A stretch of DNA of 51,151 bases from Chloroflexi bacterium HGW-Chloroflexi-8 (GTDB taxonomy: Bacteria > Chloroflexota > Anaerolineae > Anaerolineales > Anaerolineaceae): positions 1 to 51,151 of the forward strand of contig PHBS01000005.1 in NCBI GenBank assembly GCA_002841995.1. Reading direction: 5' to 3'. The position numbers and the translations under genes were made by a program. The notes beneath the pieces were generated by a model. The model did no database searches, was not told the DNA's origin, and was given only the letters and a program-made list of their open reading frames with translations. Shown one piece after another: positions 1 through 9,433 of the stretch (the first letter of the stretch is position 1; every line of letters starts with the position of its first letter).

Positions 1-2483
1 TTTTCAACAAGTATGTTCTCAATCGATAGCGGATAATTTGCCGTTATGAGAAAACTTTCCTCGTTGTTATTGGATTGGCTTATCATAGCAAATCCTGCTT
101 GCAATTTATTCGATGAATCTATTCCTGTGGCAATATTTGTTATTAACCCATATCCGGCAGACTCTAAAGATAAAGTTTGACCGTTTGCCCACTTTGTTCC
201 ATTCCAACGGTAATAGTAAGCTGAAGGCAAGCCATTTGGTAAATAGGCTGTTTGAAGAACATGGAGATTCCCATCCGGATCAATTGTCGAGGATGTTGGG
301 CCAGTCCGATCTTCAATAATGGCTACGTTTGAGGGCGATGACCATGTTTTGCCTTGATCCTTCGAAAACGAATGTTGGAGGGTTGTTGTTGTATCTTCAA
401 TTTTCCAAACACGATGGATTGTTTCCGTACCATTGAAAAGCAGTTTATTCCAGGTCACTGGTTGTTCTGTTACCAGAACCGGATCTGTCCAGGTTTTTCC
501 GGCATCCGAAGATTGAATGGCATACATTCCTAATGAACCTGTACCTCCGGGATATGTACTGCATTGGAAAAGAATATAAAAGTTTTCCGAGTTATCGGCG
601 ACGATACTGCTTTGATCAAAAAAAGGACAATTCTCCAAATTTGAAAAGTCAGAAATTAGTATTGGTGTTGTCCAATTTTCACCACCATTCGTTGAACTAA
701 TGAAAAATAATCCTTTTTGACCGACATATGAATTGCTAAATATTGCAAACAATTCATGATTGTTGTTTGAAGTTATGGATGGGAATTGACCCGTTGAGGT
801 TGTTTTTAATTGAGTATCTGTTGACCAACCTACCGGGTTATCTATTTGGTCCAAAAATGCCCATTTGGTGAAAATTTGACCAAATTTTCCACCTTTCCAT
901 AGTAAGGCTGTTCTCAATCCACCCTGATCAATTGCGCTTGTTATTTGACTGGCTTCTCCTTCGAGATTGTCACTTATTTTCAGAAGGGATTGCCCTCCTG
1001 ATAAGGATATTGTCAGTGCTTGTAGTACGCTGGTATTTGTTTTTTCATTATTTTTGGTAGTGAATAAATAATTAAATTGATCTTTTGTCCCATTTGCTGA
1101 TGTTAATCCGTACACTTGCCCCGTACCAATATCTGTAATTTGGATAGGAGCCCAACCTGATGATCCACTATACCACCCACTAATGTCGTCGAATTTTTTT
1201 TGAGTAAAAAAAATATCATTGCTTGCAGACTGATCTTTTCCCACTAAGTAAAGCGTATTGTCTGAAATCACAGGACTGCTTTTATCGAATTCTATTAAGT
1301 CAAAAGTTATCGGATTAATGAATTGATTTAATTCGGGTTGTGCTTGTGGTTGACTCCAATTTTTCCCATTCCATGCAACGAGGAAGATAGTATTTTGATT
1401 CTGGGCAACAAAAAGAACTGTTTGAGGGTTTAGATAATCCCAATGTAATGAGTCGGGACATTTCCCAAAAACTGAATCCAGAGATAATGGGGTAGTCCAA
1501 CTCTCCCCTTTATCCGAAGATGTGCGGTAATTGAGGGTGCAATTTCCACCGGGTTCACTTAACTCCCAAAATTGAAGAATAGTCTCTGGCAAAAATACGG
1601 TTTGCATATTTCTTGGTGTAATTAATATTAAATCCTGTGATGGAGTGACAATTTCCATAGGTTGTTGCCAGGTTTGACCGTTATCTGTTGATTTATTGTA
1701 AAAAAGACGCTTTAGAGAGGGGTTTTCCCAACCCAAAAAAATGGATATATTCCCATCAATTGAAGTTGTATTTACACTAACATTCATTTGATCTGATGAG
1801 TTTACATCGGCGACAGTCATTTCGCCTTCAGGGGGAATCAAGCTCCGGTAATATTTCGATTGATATATCAGCCTCGTATCAGACCAATTGGAAATTGCAC
1901 CAAGCGTTCTCTGATAATAAATTCCTGATGGCGTTTCATTTGTATCGAGTGCTCGCGTAAAGACTAAATGAACCTGATTATTGTCATCAATATCAACATC
2001 GAAAGCTACAACGGACGAAGCGATTGTCGTTGCAGATAGCCAATTACCTGTCAAACTCATGTTTGCTTCTGATACTCCAGAATATTGTAAATTATGATCT
2101 TCGTTAATCCAGAAGACATAAAACCAACCCGAATTGTCTGCGATGATTTTATAATTCTGCTGATAAAAAGGTAAATCAAGCGGAAAATTCTGACCCCAAG
2201 AATCGGTAAAGTTGCGATTTACGAATGAGGCATAATCATCTTCCCAAATGGCATGTAATTGTCCGGATGGTCCTTTGAGTAAGGTTGGATTCTGTGTACC
2301 TCCAGAATTTGATAAATTAATTGGATCCTGCCAACCCTGGGTAATTGATTGGGCTTCTGCAACTTTTAATTTTGCGTTCAGTAAAAACAAAACAAGCAAG
2401 AACAAAATAAGCCCAAGAATTGGGCTTGATTTTGTTCTGGTGAATACAGACCACGGAATGCTTTTTTTTAGTCCATAACCCAT
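1..2483 (-). CDS. Secreted Asp-box (BNR/sialidase-fold) repeat protein, 3' end outside window
   Basis: An uninterrupted reading frame of 827 codons runs from an ATG at 2483 through the left edge, so the C-terminus is missing. SD-like GGAAG lies 10 nt upstream. Residues about 19-40 are a hydrophobic signal/anchor ending near VAEA. Five Asp-box motifs of the S-x-D-x-G-x-T-W type are visible at about residues 264-272, 322-329, 596-604 (with N for D), 658-665 and 707-714. Asp boxes mark six-bladed beta-propellers such as sialidases, photosynthesis assembly factors and sortilin-like proteins. Here they do not prove sialidase activity, and I see no convincing catalytic Arg triad or FRIP motif. The protein is probably exported and binds or processes surface glycan, since it is the last visible gene of the polysaccharide cluster. 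It starts 17 nt after the radical SAM gene, which fits co-transcription. Confidence 0.8.
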   Translation of the reverse strand, partial: MGYGLKKSIPWSVFTRTKSSPILGLILFLLVLFLLNAKLKVAEAQSITQGWQDPINLSNSGGTQNPTLLKGPSGQLHAIWEDDYASFVNRNFTDSWGQNFPLDLPFYQQNYKIIADNSGWFYVFWINEDHNLQYSGVSEANMSLTGNWLSATTIASSVVAFDVDIDDNNQVHLVFTRALDTNETPSGIYYQRTLGAISNWSDTRLIYQSKYYRSLIPPEGEMTVADVNSSDQMNVSVNTTSIDGNISIFLGWENPSLKRLFYNKSTDNGQTWQQPMEIVTPSQDLILITPRNMQTVFLPETILQFWELSEPGGNCTLNYRTSSDKGESWTTPLSLDSVFGKCPDSLHWDYLNPQTVLFVAQNQNTIFLVAWNGKNWSQPQAQPELNQFINPITFDLIEFDKSSPVISDNTLYLVGKDQSASNDIFFTQKKFDDISGWYSGSSGWAPIQITDIGTGQVYGLTSANGTKDQFNYLFTTKNNEKTNTSVLQALTISLSGGQSLLKISDNLEGEASQITSAIDQGGLRTALLWKGGKFGQIFTKWAFLDQIDNPVGWSTDTQLKTTSTGQFPSITSNNNHELFAIFSNSYVGQKGLFFISSTNGGENWTTPILISDFSNLENCPFFDQSSIVADNSENFYILFQCSTYPGGTGSLGMYAIQSSDAGKTWTDPVLVTEQPVTWNKLLFNGTETIHRVWKIEDTTTTLQHSFSKDQGKTWSSPSNVAIIEDRTGPTSSTIDPDGNLHVLQTAYLPNGLPSAYYYRWNGTKWANGQTLSLESAGYGLITNIATGIDSSNKLQAGFAMISQSNNNEESFLITANYPLSIENILVE

Positions 2484-2500
2484 TTGATTACTACTTCCAA

Positions 2501-4144
2501 CTAAGATTTATTCTTTTCAGATTGCCATGAAAGATGTTGAATACCAGTACTCAATGCGATCTTGAATGTCGAAATATCTGATAACAACATTTTGAGGTAG
2601 GTAAACATTGGCCCAGGTCGAAATGCCCATTCTCTAAAGGCTCTTTTTTGCCAATACAGCAATCTTTCAGCTGGAAGACCCGGGTAATCCAACACTGTTC
2701 CTTTATCCATATCCACCTGTTCCCATCGTGTACCTGGTCTGAACCAACCATTTTCGACTACTTCGAAGAAAAATGGAGTGCCAGGATAAGGTGCTGCCAC
2801 ATGGAATAAGGCGATGTCCAGTGGTAAAGTTTTCGCGAATTCGATAGTTTTCTTGATAGTCTCTTCAGTTTCGGTTGGTAGACCAATAATAAAATAGCCC
2901 CAATTTTTTATTCCGGCTTTTCTTGACCAGGTGAGTGCGCGCATTGCTTTATCGGGATCTGCACCTTTCCTGGCATGTTTTAAGATTTCTGCACTGCCTG
3001 ATTCAACCCCCCAACTGATCAAATGACAGCCAGCTTTCGCCATAAGTTGAAGCATCTCTTCATCAACGTAATCAACCCGGCTGTTGCAGGTCCACTTCAT
3101 GTTAATATTGGATTCAATCATTAATTTGCATAACCCAACAACCTGATCACGACTAACAGTAAACAAATCTGCATACATGTGAACATTATTGAGTCCAAGA
3201 TTTTTTAAGACCCAAAGTTCTTCCATGATTTTTTCCGGTTCTCTGATTCTCACTGAATACTGATAACTGACATGTTTAATACAATAAATACATCCAGCTG
3301 TACATCCTCGACTGCTCACGATAAAAGTGAATGGACCTTTAATCAAAGGCATTAAATATTTCTTGTAAGGTAACAATTCGTGAAGCGGAATGGGTAAATC
3401 ATTTAAATCTTTAATAAAAGGTCTGGGAGGATTGACGACAACTTTATCCCCATCTCTCCAGGCGAGACCTTTAATGCCACTGAAATTTACACTTCCATCT
3501 TGATTGAATGAGGGTTTGTAATTTGGATCATGATCTGCCATCAACTTTTTGACGAGTTCAGTCCTTTGTTCTATTTTATTTTCCAAATGATCCAACAAAT
3601 CTAAAATTGTTAAATCAGGCTCCCCCACCAGAGAGAAATCGAGTGCTGGAAAAGGACGCATCGTTTCGACCGGAATCGGAGTGACATGAGTTCCAAATGC
3701 AATCGTGGTTGCACCTCGAGATTTTGCCAAAAAACATCCGTACATGTCATTTTCAAGAGTGGGGGCAGTCATTTGAGTAAAGTAATATTTTGGTTGATAT
3801 AGATTGATTAGTTCTGTAAATTCTTTCCAGCCCATTCTCTCCGCATTTGCGTCTATTATTTTTACTTTATATGTAGGCACCATTAATGCTGCCATTTGAG
3901 CCAGGGAGACTTGTGGCCAAACCATATTCTCGCGGGTCTTTCTACCAACACGGTGCTGCGTTCTAATCCATAACTCTCCATCCGGAGTTGGTGGGTTAAC
4001 CAGCAGTATATCCACAGCTTCTGTCCGACGAGATTTAATGATATTTTCCCGGACGATCTGATCTGCATTCGGAAAATTTGCTAATTTTACGTTAGCAATA
4101 CGTCTTGTACCTAAATTTACTTTTTCAAGAGATTCTTCGCTCAT
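2501..4144 (-). CDS. B12-binding-type radical SAM protein
   Basis: The 547-residue protein has an N-terminal Rossmann-like segment (residues about 43-190, starting DILLVNPPTPDGE), as in cobalamin-binding-type radical SAM enzymes. The radical SAM core follows, with the cluster motif C281-x3-C285-x2-C288 (SRGCTAGCIYC). No DxHxxG cobalamin motif is visible, which is common in this class, so B12 use is uncertain. Relatives (BchE/P-methylase-like families) do C-methylation or ring and lipid modification. In this cluster a modification of glycan, lipid carrier or membrane lipid is likely. An ATG at 4159 would add five residues, but it has no ribosome site. The ATG at 4144 has GAAGG 8 nt upstream and is preferred. 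The gene follows the GT2 gene closely. Confidence 0.85.
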   Translation of the reverse strand: MSEESLEKVNLGTRRIANVKLANFPNADQIVRENIIKSRRTEAVDILLVNPPTPDGELWIRTQHRVGRKTRENMVWPQVSLAQMAALMVPTYKVKIIDANAERMGWKEFTELINLYQPKYYFTQMTAPTLENDMYGCFLAKSRGATTIAFGTHVTPIPVETMRPFPALDFSLVGEPDLTILDLLDHLENKIEQRTELVKKLMADHDPNYKPSFNQDGSVNFSGIKGLAWRDGDKVVVNPPRPFIKDLNDLPIPLHELLPYKKYLMPLIKGPFTFIVSSRGCTAGCIYCIKHVSYQYSVRIREPEKIMEELWVLKNLGLNNVHMYADLFTVSRDQVVGLCKLMIESNINMKWTCNSRVDYVDEEMLQLMAKAGCHLISWGVESGSAEILKHARKGADPDKAMRALTWSRKAGIKNWGYFIIGLPTETEETIKKTIEFAKTLPLDIALFHVAAPYPGTPFFFEVVENGWFRPGTRWEQVDMDKGTVLDYPGLPAERLLYWQKRAFREWAFRPGPMFTYLKMLLSDISTFKIALSTGIQHLSWQSEKNKS

Positions 4145-4160
4145 AATATTTGCCTTCATT

Positions 4161-5372
4161 CTATTCTGGACTCATGTCCTGGTCTACGTCAGTGGCACGC
4201 ATGGATATATCTTTTAATACGCGCATTAGTGACCAATATAAAACTAATTGAATTCCAACCAGGGTTACCATTGCACTTCCCAACATGTATAACCAAAGTC
4301 TGGCTATTTCCCATCCTTGCAAGCCAAGGATTAAACTCACCAAACCAAACAAAAAACCAATTCCAATTGCTAACAAACCAAACCATCCAAAATATGACTC
4401 CAATGGTTTGCTAAATATAGGTTTACCAAAAAGACCTTGTCGAATCTTCTTTTTGTAGAAGATTGATACCAAATAATTAAAAGTTGCTCCCAGAGCAAAG
4501 AGCGAAATGCCTCCAACTGAAGAAATCATACCTAAGAATAAGGCATAGACTCCCCAGGGACCTATTGCAGTTACTCCAGCGATTCGCGAGATTAATAAGC
4601 CCAAGAAAATGAGAATTGACAGTAAAAAGGCAAATAAACCAATAATTCCTAATACCCGAACCGGGTTATAAGCCAATACAGTCCAAACCATCGATTCCAG
4701 AAATACCCAACCATCTTTGATAACGGATAATTTAGAACGGCCTAATCGTTCGCTATAAGGAATTGGAACCTCAACCATTTTAATATCTTCATATACTGCT
4801 CTGGTGCTCATTACAGGGGTTAAATTCAATCCATTTGGTAAAGGGTAAATTTTTGCCAAAATTTCTTTTCGAAAGACTCTCATCCCACTTGCACTATCGG
4901 AAATTTTCTGCCATCCTAATAAACTAAGTAAATTTGCGAATAAGAAGTTACCTATTCTACGGGTGACTGGCATTTGACTGGCAGAACCTGCCATTCGGGA
5001 TCCGATAACTAAATCAGCTCCGTCAAGGATTGATTTGCATAAAGCTGGATAGTATTCCGGTGGGTATGTTCCATCTGCATCCAGAAACCCAATTAAATCA
5101 CCTGAAGCAAGAGAAAACCCGGTTTTGAGTGCTCCACCATACCCTCTATTTTTTTTGTGTGTGATCACACGAACAAGAGGATCATTATCGGAAAACGTTT
5201 TAGCGATTGCTGCAGTTTGATCTTTTGATCCGTCATCGACCACCAGCAACTCCATTTTGTTGATTCCGATTTTAGCCAGCTCAGGCCGTACTGCCAGTAC
5301 CCTACCCATGATTTCGGATATACCCTGTTCTTCATTATAAGCAGGTATTACGATTGTTAAAGAATCAATCAT
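4161..5372 (-). CDS. Membrane family-2 glycosyltransferase (polyprenyl-phosphate sugar synthase-like)
   Basis: A 403-residue GT-A enzyme. It begins SLTIVIPAYNEE (residues 4-15), with the nucleotide-binding VVDDGS at 44-49 and the metal-binding DAD at 98-100 followed by GTYPPEYY, as in dolichyl/undecaprenyl-phosphate mannose or glucose synthases. Four C-terminal membrane segments are visible (about 241-263, 273-303, 328-350, 359-383), so it acts at the cytoplasmic face of the membrane. It likely moves a sugar from a nucleotide donor to a polyprenyl phosphate carrier. The donor sugar cannot be read from the sequence. It lies 9 nt after the acyltransferase stop and directly before the radical SAM gene, in the surface-glycan cluster. 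Confidence 0.88.
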   Translation of the reverse strand: MIDSLTIVIPAYNEEQGISEIMGRVLAVRPELAKIGINKMELLVVDDGSKDQTAAIAKTFSDNDPLVRVITHKKNRGYGGALKTGFSLASGDLIGFLDADGTYPPEYYPALCKSILDGADLVIGSRMAGSASQMPVTRRIGNFLFANLLSLLGWQKISDSASGMRVFRKEILAKIYPLPNGLNLTPVMSTRAVYEDIKMVEVPIPYSERLGRSKLSVIKDGWVFLESMVWTVLAYNPVRVLGIIGLFAFLLSILIFLGLLISRIAGVTAIGPWGVYALFLGMISSVGGISLFALGATFNYLVSIFYKKKIRQGLFGKPIFSKPLESYFGWFGLLAIGIGFLFGLVSLILGLQGWEIARLWLYMLGSAMVTLVGIQLVLYWSLMRVLKDISMRATDVDQDMSPE

Positions 5373-5381
5373 TATCCCTCA

Positions 5382-6155
5382 TTAAAAATAAATTTCCTTA
5401 TCATTATCAGGATCTCGTTTTTCGATCGAACGGAGTACCTTTGCAGGTATCCCGGCTGCGATAACGTTCGAAGGAATATCTGTCGTAACAACCGCCCCGG
5501 CAGCAACTACAGATCCATGTCCAATCCTGATGCCATCTGTAATGATTGCCCCCGACCCAATCCATACATCATCTTCAATGACAATACCTTGAGCGGTTAT
5601 TCCCTGATCAATAATCGGAATGGATGGATCATTAATTACATGGTTTACAGCAAGAATTTGAGTAAAGGGTGAGGTGTATACCCGGTCACCAATAGTAACT
5701 CCGCCTTGCCCCCTAATAACCGAATATTCACCAACCAAGGAGTCTTTTCCAATTTTAATTCCGGAGTGTGGTAGGTTTCGAAAATTATAAACATGTAAAA
5801 TTGACCCGTGCATAATGATTGTATTTTCTCCAATGGAGATGCCATTTTCACAGGCATGCAAATAGGTATTTTGATCCAAATAAACTCCATTTTTCAAGTG
5901 AATATTCTTGGCAAATCTCAACCTTACATTATTTTCAATAGCAGCCCAACCATCCATATCAAGAATTAAGTGATAAAAAATTCCACGAATTCCAATACCA
6001 ACAATTGTAGGTACCCACCCAAAAAATATATAGAACAGGTTTTCCCAAATATAGCGTGGAATCGAATTCGCTTGGCGGTTTATATACAGTGATAGAACAG
6101 ACAAAATCCCACTTTTTGGTGTTTTATGTAATGGCTGATTTTCAGTTTGATTCAT
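5382..6155 (-). CDS. Hexapeptide-repeat (left-handed beta-helix) acyltransferase
   Basis: A 257-residue protein. Residues about 35-70 form a hydrophobic, membrane-associating segment. From about residue 80 to 245 there are repeated [LIV]-G-x4 hexapeptides (for example IGENTI, IGKDSL, IGDRVY, IGSGAI, IGHGSV), ending with the GIPAKVLR signature common to this family. This matches WcaF/NodL/maltose-acetyltransferase-like enzymes that transfer acetyl or other acyl groups from acyl-CoA to sugars. It probably decorates the surface polysaccharide. The gene is separated from the upstream isomerase gene by 170 nt and may have its own promoter. It ends 9 nt before the GT2 gene. Confidence 0.85.
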   Translation of the reverse strand: MNQTENQPLHKTPKSGILSVLSLYINRQANSIPRYIWENLFYIFFGWVPTIVGIGIRGIFYHLILDMDGWAAIENNVRLRFAKNIHLKNGVYLDQNTYLHACENGISIGENTIIMHGSILHVYNFRNLPHSGIKIGKDSLVGEYSVIRGQGGVTIGDRVYTSPFTQILAVNHVINDPSIPIIDQGITAQGIVIEDDVWIGSGAIITDGIRIGHGSVVAAGAVVTTDIPSNVIAAGIPAKVLRSIEKRDPDNDKEIYF

Positions 6156-6249
6156 TTGTCTATTGACCTGGCATGCTCCGCCATACTAACACCATTGTTG
6201 TTGGTGATCGTATGTTTGTCTCTGTGAAAAAAGTTCTTTTCTAGACCCA

Positions 6250-6278
6250 AGATTAATAAAATTGGTTATTGATATCAA
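6250..6278 (-). promoter_or_regulatory. Candidate internal promoter of the polysaccharide cluster
   Basis: Read on the minus strand: TTGATA (6278-6273), a 17-nt spacer and TAATCT (6255-6250), about 95 nt upstream of the acyltransferase start. This is the only gap in the cluster large enough (170 nt) for an internal promoter. The -10 match is weak. Confidence 0.35.
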
Positions 6279-6325
6279 TTGAATACCATTAATTATTTAA
6301 ACAAAAATTAGATATGAATATTTAT

Positions 6326-7474
6326 TCAATCTCCAGATTGTTTTTTTGGCTTATTTAATGCAGGTTCGATACTGGATGTCATGCTCGTTACTAATTCCAA
6401 ATCTTTGATCGAAAAACGATTTTCTTTCGGTCGAACCAGCGTTATGCAGCCCACAATATTCCCTGCCTTAATAGGGATGCTCAAAGCGGATTTTGATTCC
6501 TGATGGTCAAGTTCCCAGGGACGCTGTAACCATCGCGCATCGTCATTCGTGTTTTCCACAATGGTAGCTTGTTTATTTTTTACTACCCATCCGGCCAATC
6601 CATTTTGACTAATATCGAGCAATTGCTCAATTGAAGGTGAAACCGTTTTTCCACCAAATACCTGTGCACCATCAATGACGTTACCAGATTCATCCAAAAC
6701 GATCAAAGTACCGCTTTTAGTATTGGTAATTTCCAGGAGCATTCTTAATAACTGAAATAGCATAGATGTATTTGTGCTATCCAACGCACTTGAATTTATA
6801 GTCGTAAATTCATCCTGACTGATCTTATCTTTATCAAATGCTTTTGTCTTTTGTTTTGTAATGTTGTTGATTTTAGAATCAAAGGACTGATTTGTCTTAA
6901 TTTGAAAAGCCAGGGTTTCACTGCTGATTTCATATAGTGCAAAACTGATCAAATGTGAAATGATCATGTGAATATCTTCAATGTGACGGATATTATCCGA
7001 AGCAACCCGCACTTCCACATTTACCATTTGACCTAGTTTGCCGCCTTCATACCCAGTGAACCCGATCGTAATGGCACCAATTTTGTTGGCTAATTTGACT
7101 GCTTTTAAGATGTTCGGTGAGTTTCCACTTGTTGAAATTGCGATGACAATATCATGAGGGTTGATCAAGTTACGTAATTGGCTCGCAAATACATTTTCGT
7201 ATCCATCATCATTTGCATAAGCCGTAAAAATTGCATTACTAGAATTTAAATCAATTGCTTTAAAAGGGGGTAATCCCTCAAAATAATTATTTTTTGCTAA
7301 ATCACATACAAAATGACTTGAAGTTGACGCACTACCGCCATTTCCCATAATGAATACTTGTTTTCCATTTAATCTTGCGTGGTGCAATATTTGGATAACA
7401 TGTTTTACTTTTTCAAGTGGTATCTGCGAAAGACTTGTTCCTAAGAAACTTAGGTATTCATCAATATTTACCAT
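6326..7474 (-). CDS. SIS-domain phosphoheptose isomerase (GmhA-like) fused to a GAF domain
   Basis: A 382-residue two-domain protein. Residues 1-190 are a SIS domain closely resembling GmhA (sedoheptulose-7-phosphate isomerase): phosphate-binding GNGGSAS at about 45-51, STSGNSPN near 130, and the helix with two conserved His (EDIHMIISH). The position matching E. coli GmhA Glu65 is Asp58 (H54-x3-D58). Residues about 225-375 form a GAF domain (GLAGWVVKN, SIPIKAGNIVGCITL), which is not part of any GmhA I know. Its product would feed the adjacent HddA-like kinase. The ATG at 7474 has an ideal GGAGG 5 nt upstream. The TTG at 7486 that would lengthen the protein overlaps that ribosome site and is rejected. 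Confidence 0.85.
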   Translation of the reverse strand: MVNIDEYLSFLGTSLSQIPLEKVKHVIQILHHARLNGKQVFIMGNGGSASTSSHFVCDLAKNNYFEGLPPFKAIDLNSSNAIFTAYANDDGYENVFASQLRNLINPHDIVIAISTSGNSPNILKAVKLANKIGAITIGFTGYEGGKLGQMVNVEVRVASDNIRHIEDIHMIISHLISFALYEISSETLAFQIKTNQSFDSKINNITKQKTKAFDKDKISQDEFTTINSSALDSTNTSMLFQLLRMLLEITNTKSGTLIVLDESGNVIDGAQVFGGKTVSPSIEQLLDISQNGLAGWVVKNKQATIVENTNDDARWLQRPWELDHQESKSALSIPIKAGNIVGCITLVRPKENRFSIKDLELVTSMTSSIEPALNKPKKQSGD

Positions 7475-7503
7475 TTTTACCTCCAAAAACCTTCCAAAAA
7501 CAC

Positions 7504-8478
7504 TTAATTACGATAATCAAAAATTACTTTGGAACCACTCTCTTCTAATTGAATGGGGATTTCCCTCAATTCTTTCAGCCGGGTCCGCACAGCATCTCTT
7601 TTGTCATAAGGGCAATATATTAATAAAAATCCACCACCACCAGCGCCAGTAACTTTTCCACCGAGCGCTCCGGAAGAGATTGCAGATTCATAATAATAAT
7701 CAATTTTTCCATTCGTGATACCGCTTGCCAAACGTTTTTTTAGTTGCCAACTTTCGTTCAGCATATAGCCTATGCAATCAATATCACCTTTTTGTAATTC
7801 TTCAACTGCACTATGTGCCATAATTTTTAATTTATTTAATATTTTTAAATTGTCCTGAACATGATTATTTTGTTCAGTAAGAATTGATTCTGATAATCTG
7901 TGTTGCCCGGTGTAAAAAAGCAATAAATTTTCATTTAATCGATTTTTCACAATCGGGTCTAATGCAATTACCTGAGTTGTGATTTTTCCATCTTTGCCAA
8001 ATTCAATCAACCGGAAATTACCCAAAGCCGCAATGTATTGATCCTGGTAGCCAATTGGTTTATTCAGCGTGTCTATTTCGATTTGACATGCTTCTTTGGC
8101 GAGGTCTTCCGGGCGTACAAATTTGTTTTGAAATGCATACATGGCATTCAAAACCCCAACCGTGACAGTAGACGAAGATCCCAACCCGGTTCCGGCAGGA
8201 ATATCTCCCATTGTCGTAATTTCCACACCTTTTTTTAATCCGGTCATACGAAATGCTTCTCGAATAAGCTCATGTTGAATTTCGTTCACATCTTCAACAA
8301 TTTCAGTTTTTGTATAACCAATCCTGATCAAATCATCAAATCTTTGTTTTATGGTCACAAATATATATTTATCAATCGCAGTACTGAGTACACACCCACC
8401 TTCACGGCGAAAATAAGATGGAAAATCGGTACCACCACCAAAAAAACTGATGCGTAAAGGTGTCTGGACAATGATCAA
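7504..8478 (-). CDS. hddA: GHMP kinase, HddA-like (D-glycero-D-manno-heptose 7-phosphate kinase)
   Basis: A 324-residue GHMP-superfamily kinase. It starts MIIVQTPLRISFFGGGTDFP, which is typical for HddA and L-fucose-kinase-like heptose kinases. The ATP loop PAGTGLGSSSTV is at 94-105 and the C-terminal GGKVTGAGGGGFLL at 273-286. It probably phosphorylates a heptose-7-phosphate at C1 using ATP. The start is a TTG whose TTGA overlaps the stop of the epimerase gene by 4 nt, with GAGGTG 4 nt upstream, so translation is probably coupled. Together with the GmhA-like gene just downstream it gives the first two steps of the nucleotide-activated heptose route. No phosphatase or nucleotidyltransferase of that route is visible beside them. 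Confidence 0.82.
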   Translation of the reverse strand: MIIVQTPLRISFFGGGTDFPSYFRREGGCVLSTAIDKYIFVTIKQRFDDLIRIGYTKTEIVEDVNEIQHELIREAFRMTGLKKGVEITTMGDIPAGTGLGSSSTVTVGVLNAMYAFQNKFVRPEDLAKEACQIEIDTLNKPIGYQDQYIAALGNFRLIEFGKDGKITTQVIALDPIVKNRLNENLLLFYTGQHRLSESILTEQNNHVQDNLKILNKLKIMAHSAVEELQKGDIDCIGYMLNESWQLKKRLASGITNGKIDYYYESAISSGALGGKVTGAGGGGFLLIYCPYDKRDAVRTRLKELREIPIQLEESGSKVIFDYRN

Positions 8479-9407
8479 AGAGCCACCTCTTTTTGTCTGA
8501 AGTAGTCAACAGTTGCCTGTAGACCCTCATGTAGAGAGACTGATGGTTCCCAACCAAGTTCTAATTTAGCTTTATCTCCTGTGAGATATATTTTGCTGGT
8601 TTCCCCTAATTTTGCCGGACCATGCAATGCATCTAAAGGGTATTGGGTGATTGATTTTAACTCGTCAAATATTTGGTTGACATCAGTGGCAACACTTGAT
8701 CCTAAATTATAAATTCCAGATCCGGTCTGTTTAGAACTTCCCATCAGGTTCGCTCGGGCAATATCTTTTACATAGACGAAGTCACGTTGTTGTTTCCCAT
8801 CACCGTTTATCGTAACTGGTTTCGAATTAAGCATTAAACCTGTAAAAATTGCAACTACGCCAGCTTCACCATGAGGATCTTGCCTGGGACCATAGATATT
8901 TGGGTATCGAAAAACAGTGAAATCCATGCCATACATAAATTTATACATATCCAAATAGACTTCAAAGATATATTTCGTCGCTCCATAAGGGCATATTGGT
9001 CGAATGGGGTGCTTCTCATCACAGGGTAAATAAACCGGCTCGCCATATACAGTTCCACCTGAAGAGCTGTAAAGTATGCGAGAAACTTGATATTTTCTTG
9101 ATAATTCCAGGACATTCAATGATCCAACCACATTTACATCTGCGTCATATTTTGGATCCGATACAGATCTTCGAACATCCATTTGAGCAGCATGATGATT
9201 GACAATTTGGGGTTTTTCATCGCGAAAAACACTTTCAAGATTGGGATCTCGTATATCCATCTTATAAAATTTCGCGTTCGGATTGATATTCGATTGCCGT
9301 CCAGTTTCCAGGCTATCGACGATGACTACTTCATAATTGTTATTAATATATTCATCCACTATATTCGAGCCAATAAATCCCGCTCCGCCAGTAACTAGCA
9401 CTTTCAT
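8475..9407 (-). CDS. Extended SDR NAD-dependent sugar epimerase (UDP-glucose 4-epimerase family)
   Basis: 310 residues. The Rossmann motif GGAGFIGS is at 7-14. The catalytic Ser/Tyr/Lys set is visible as SSSGGT at 114-119 and Y141-x3-K145. The overall layout (HHAAQMDVRRSV, FRYPNIYGPRQDP) is that of GalE-like nucleotide-sugar epimerases. It would convert UDP-glucose to UDP-galactose or a related epimer for glycan assembly; substrate specificity is not readable. It sits 26 nt downstream of the initiating phosphotransferase gene and overlaps the kinase gene by 4 nt. Confidence 0.88.
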   Translation of the reverse strand: MKVLVTGGAGFIGSNIVDEYINNNYEVVIVDSLETGRQSNINPNAKFYKMDIRDPNLESVFRDEKPQIVNHHAAQMDVRRSVSDPKYDADVNVVGSLNVLELSRKYQVSRILYSSSGGTVYGEPVYLPCDEKHPIRPICPYGATKYIFEVYLDMYKFMYGMDFTVFRYPNIYGPRQDPHGEAGVVAIFTGLMLNSKPVTINGDGKQQRDFVYVKDIARANLMGSSKQTGSGIYNLGSSVATDVNQIFDELKSITQYPLDALHGPAKLGETSKIYLTGDKAKLELGWEPSVSLHEGLQATVDYFRQKEVAL

Positions 9408-9433
9408 AAATCATCCTCTCGTTAATAAATCTG

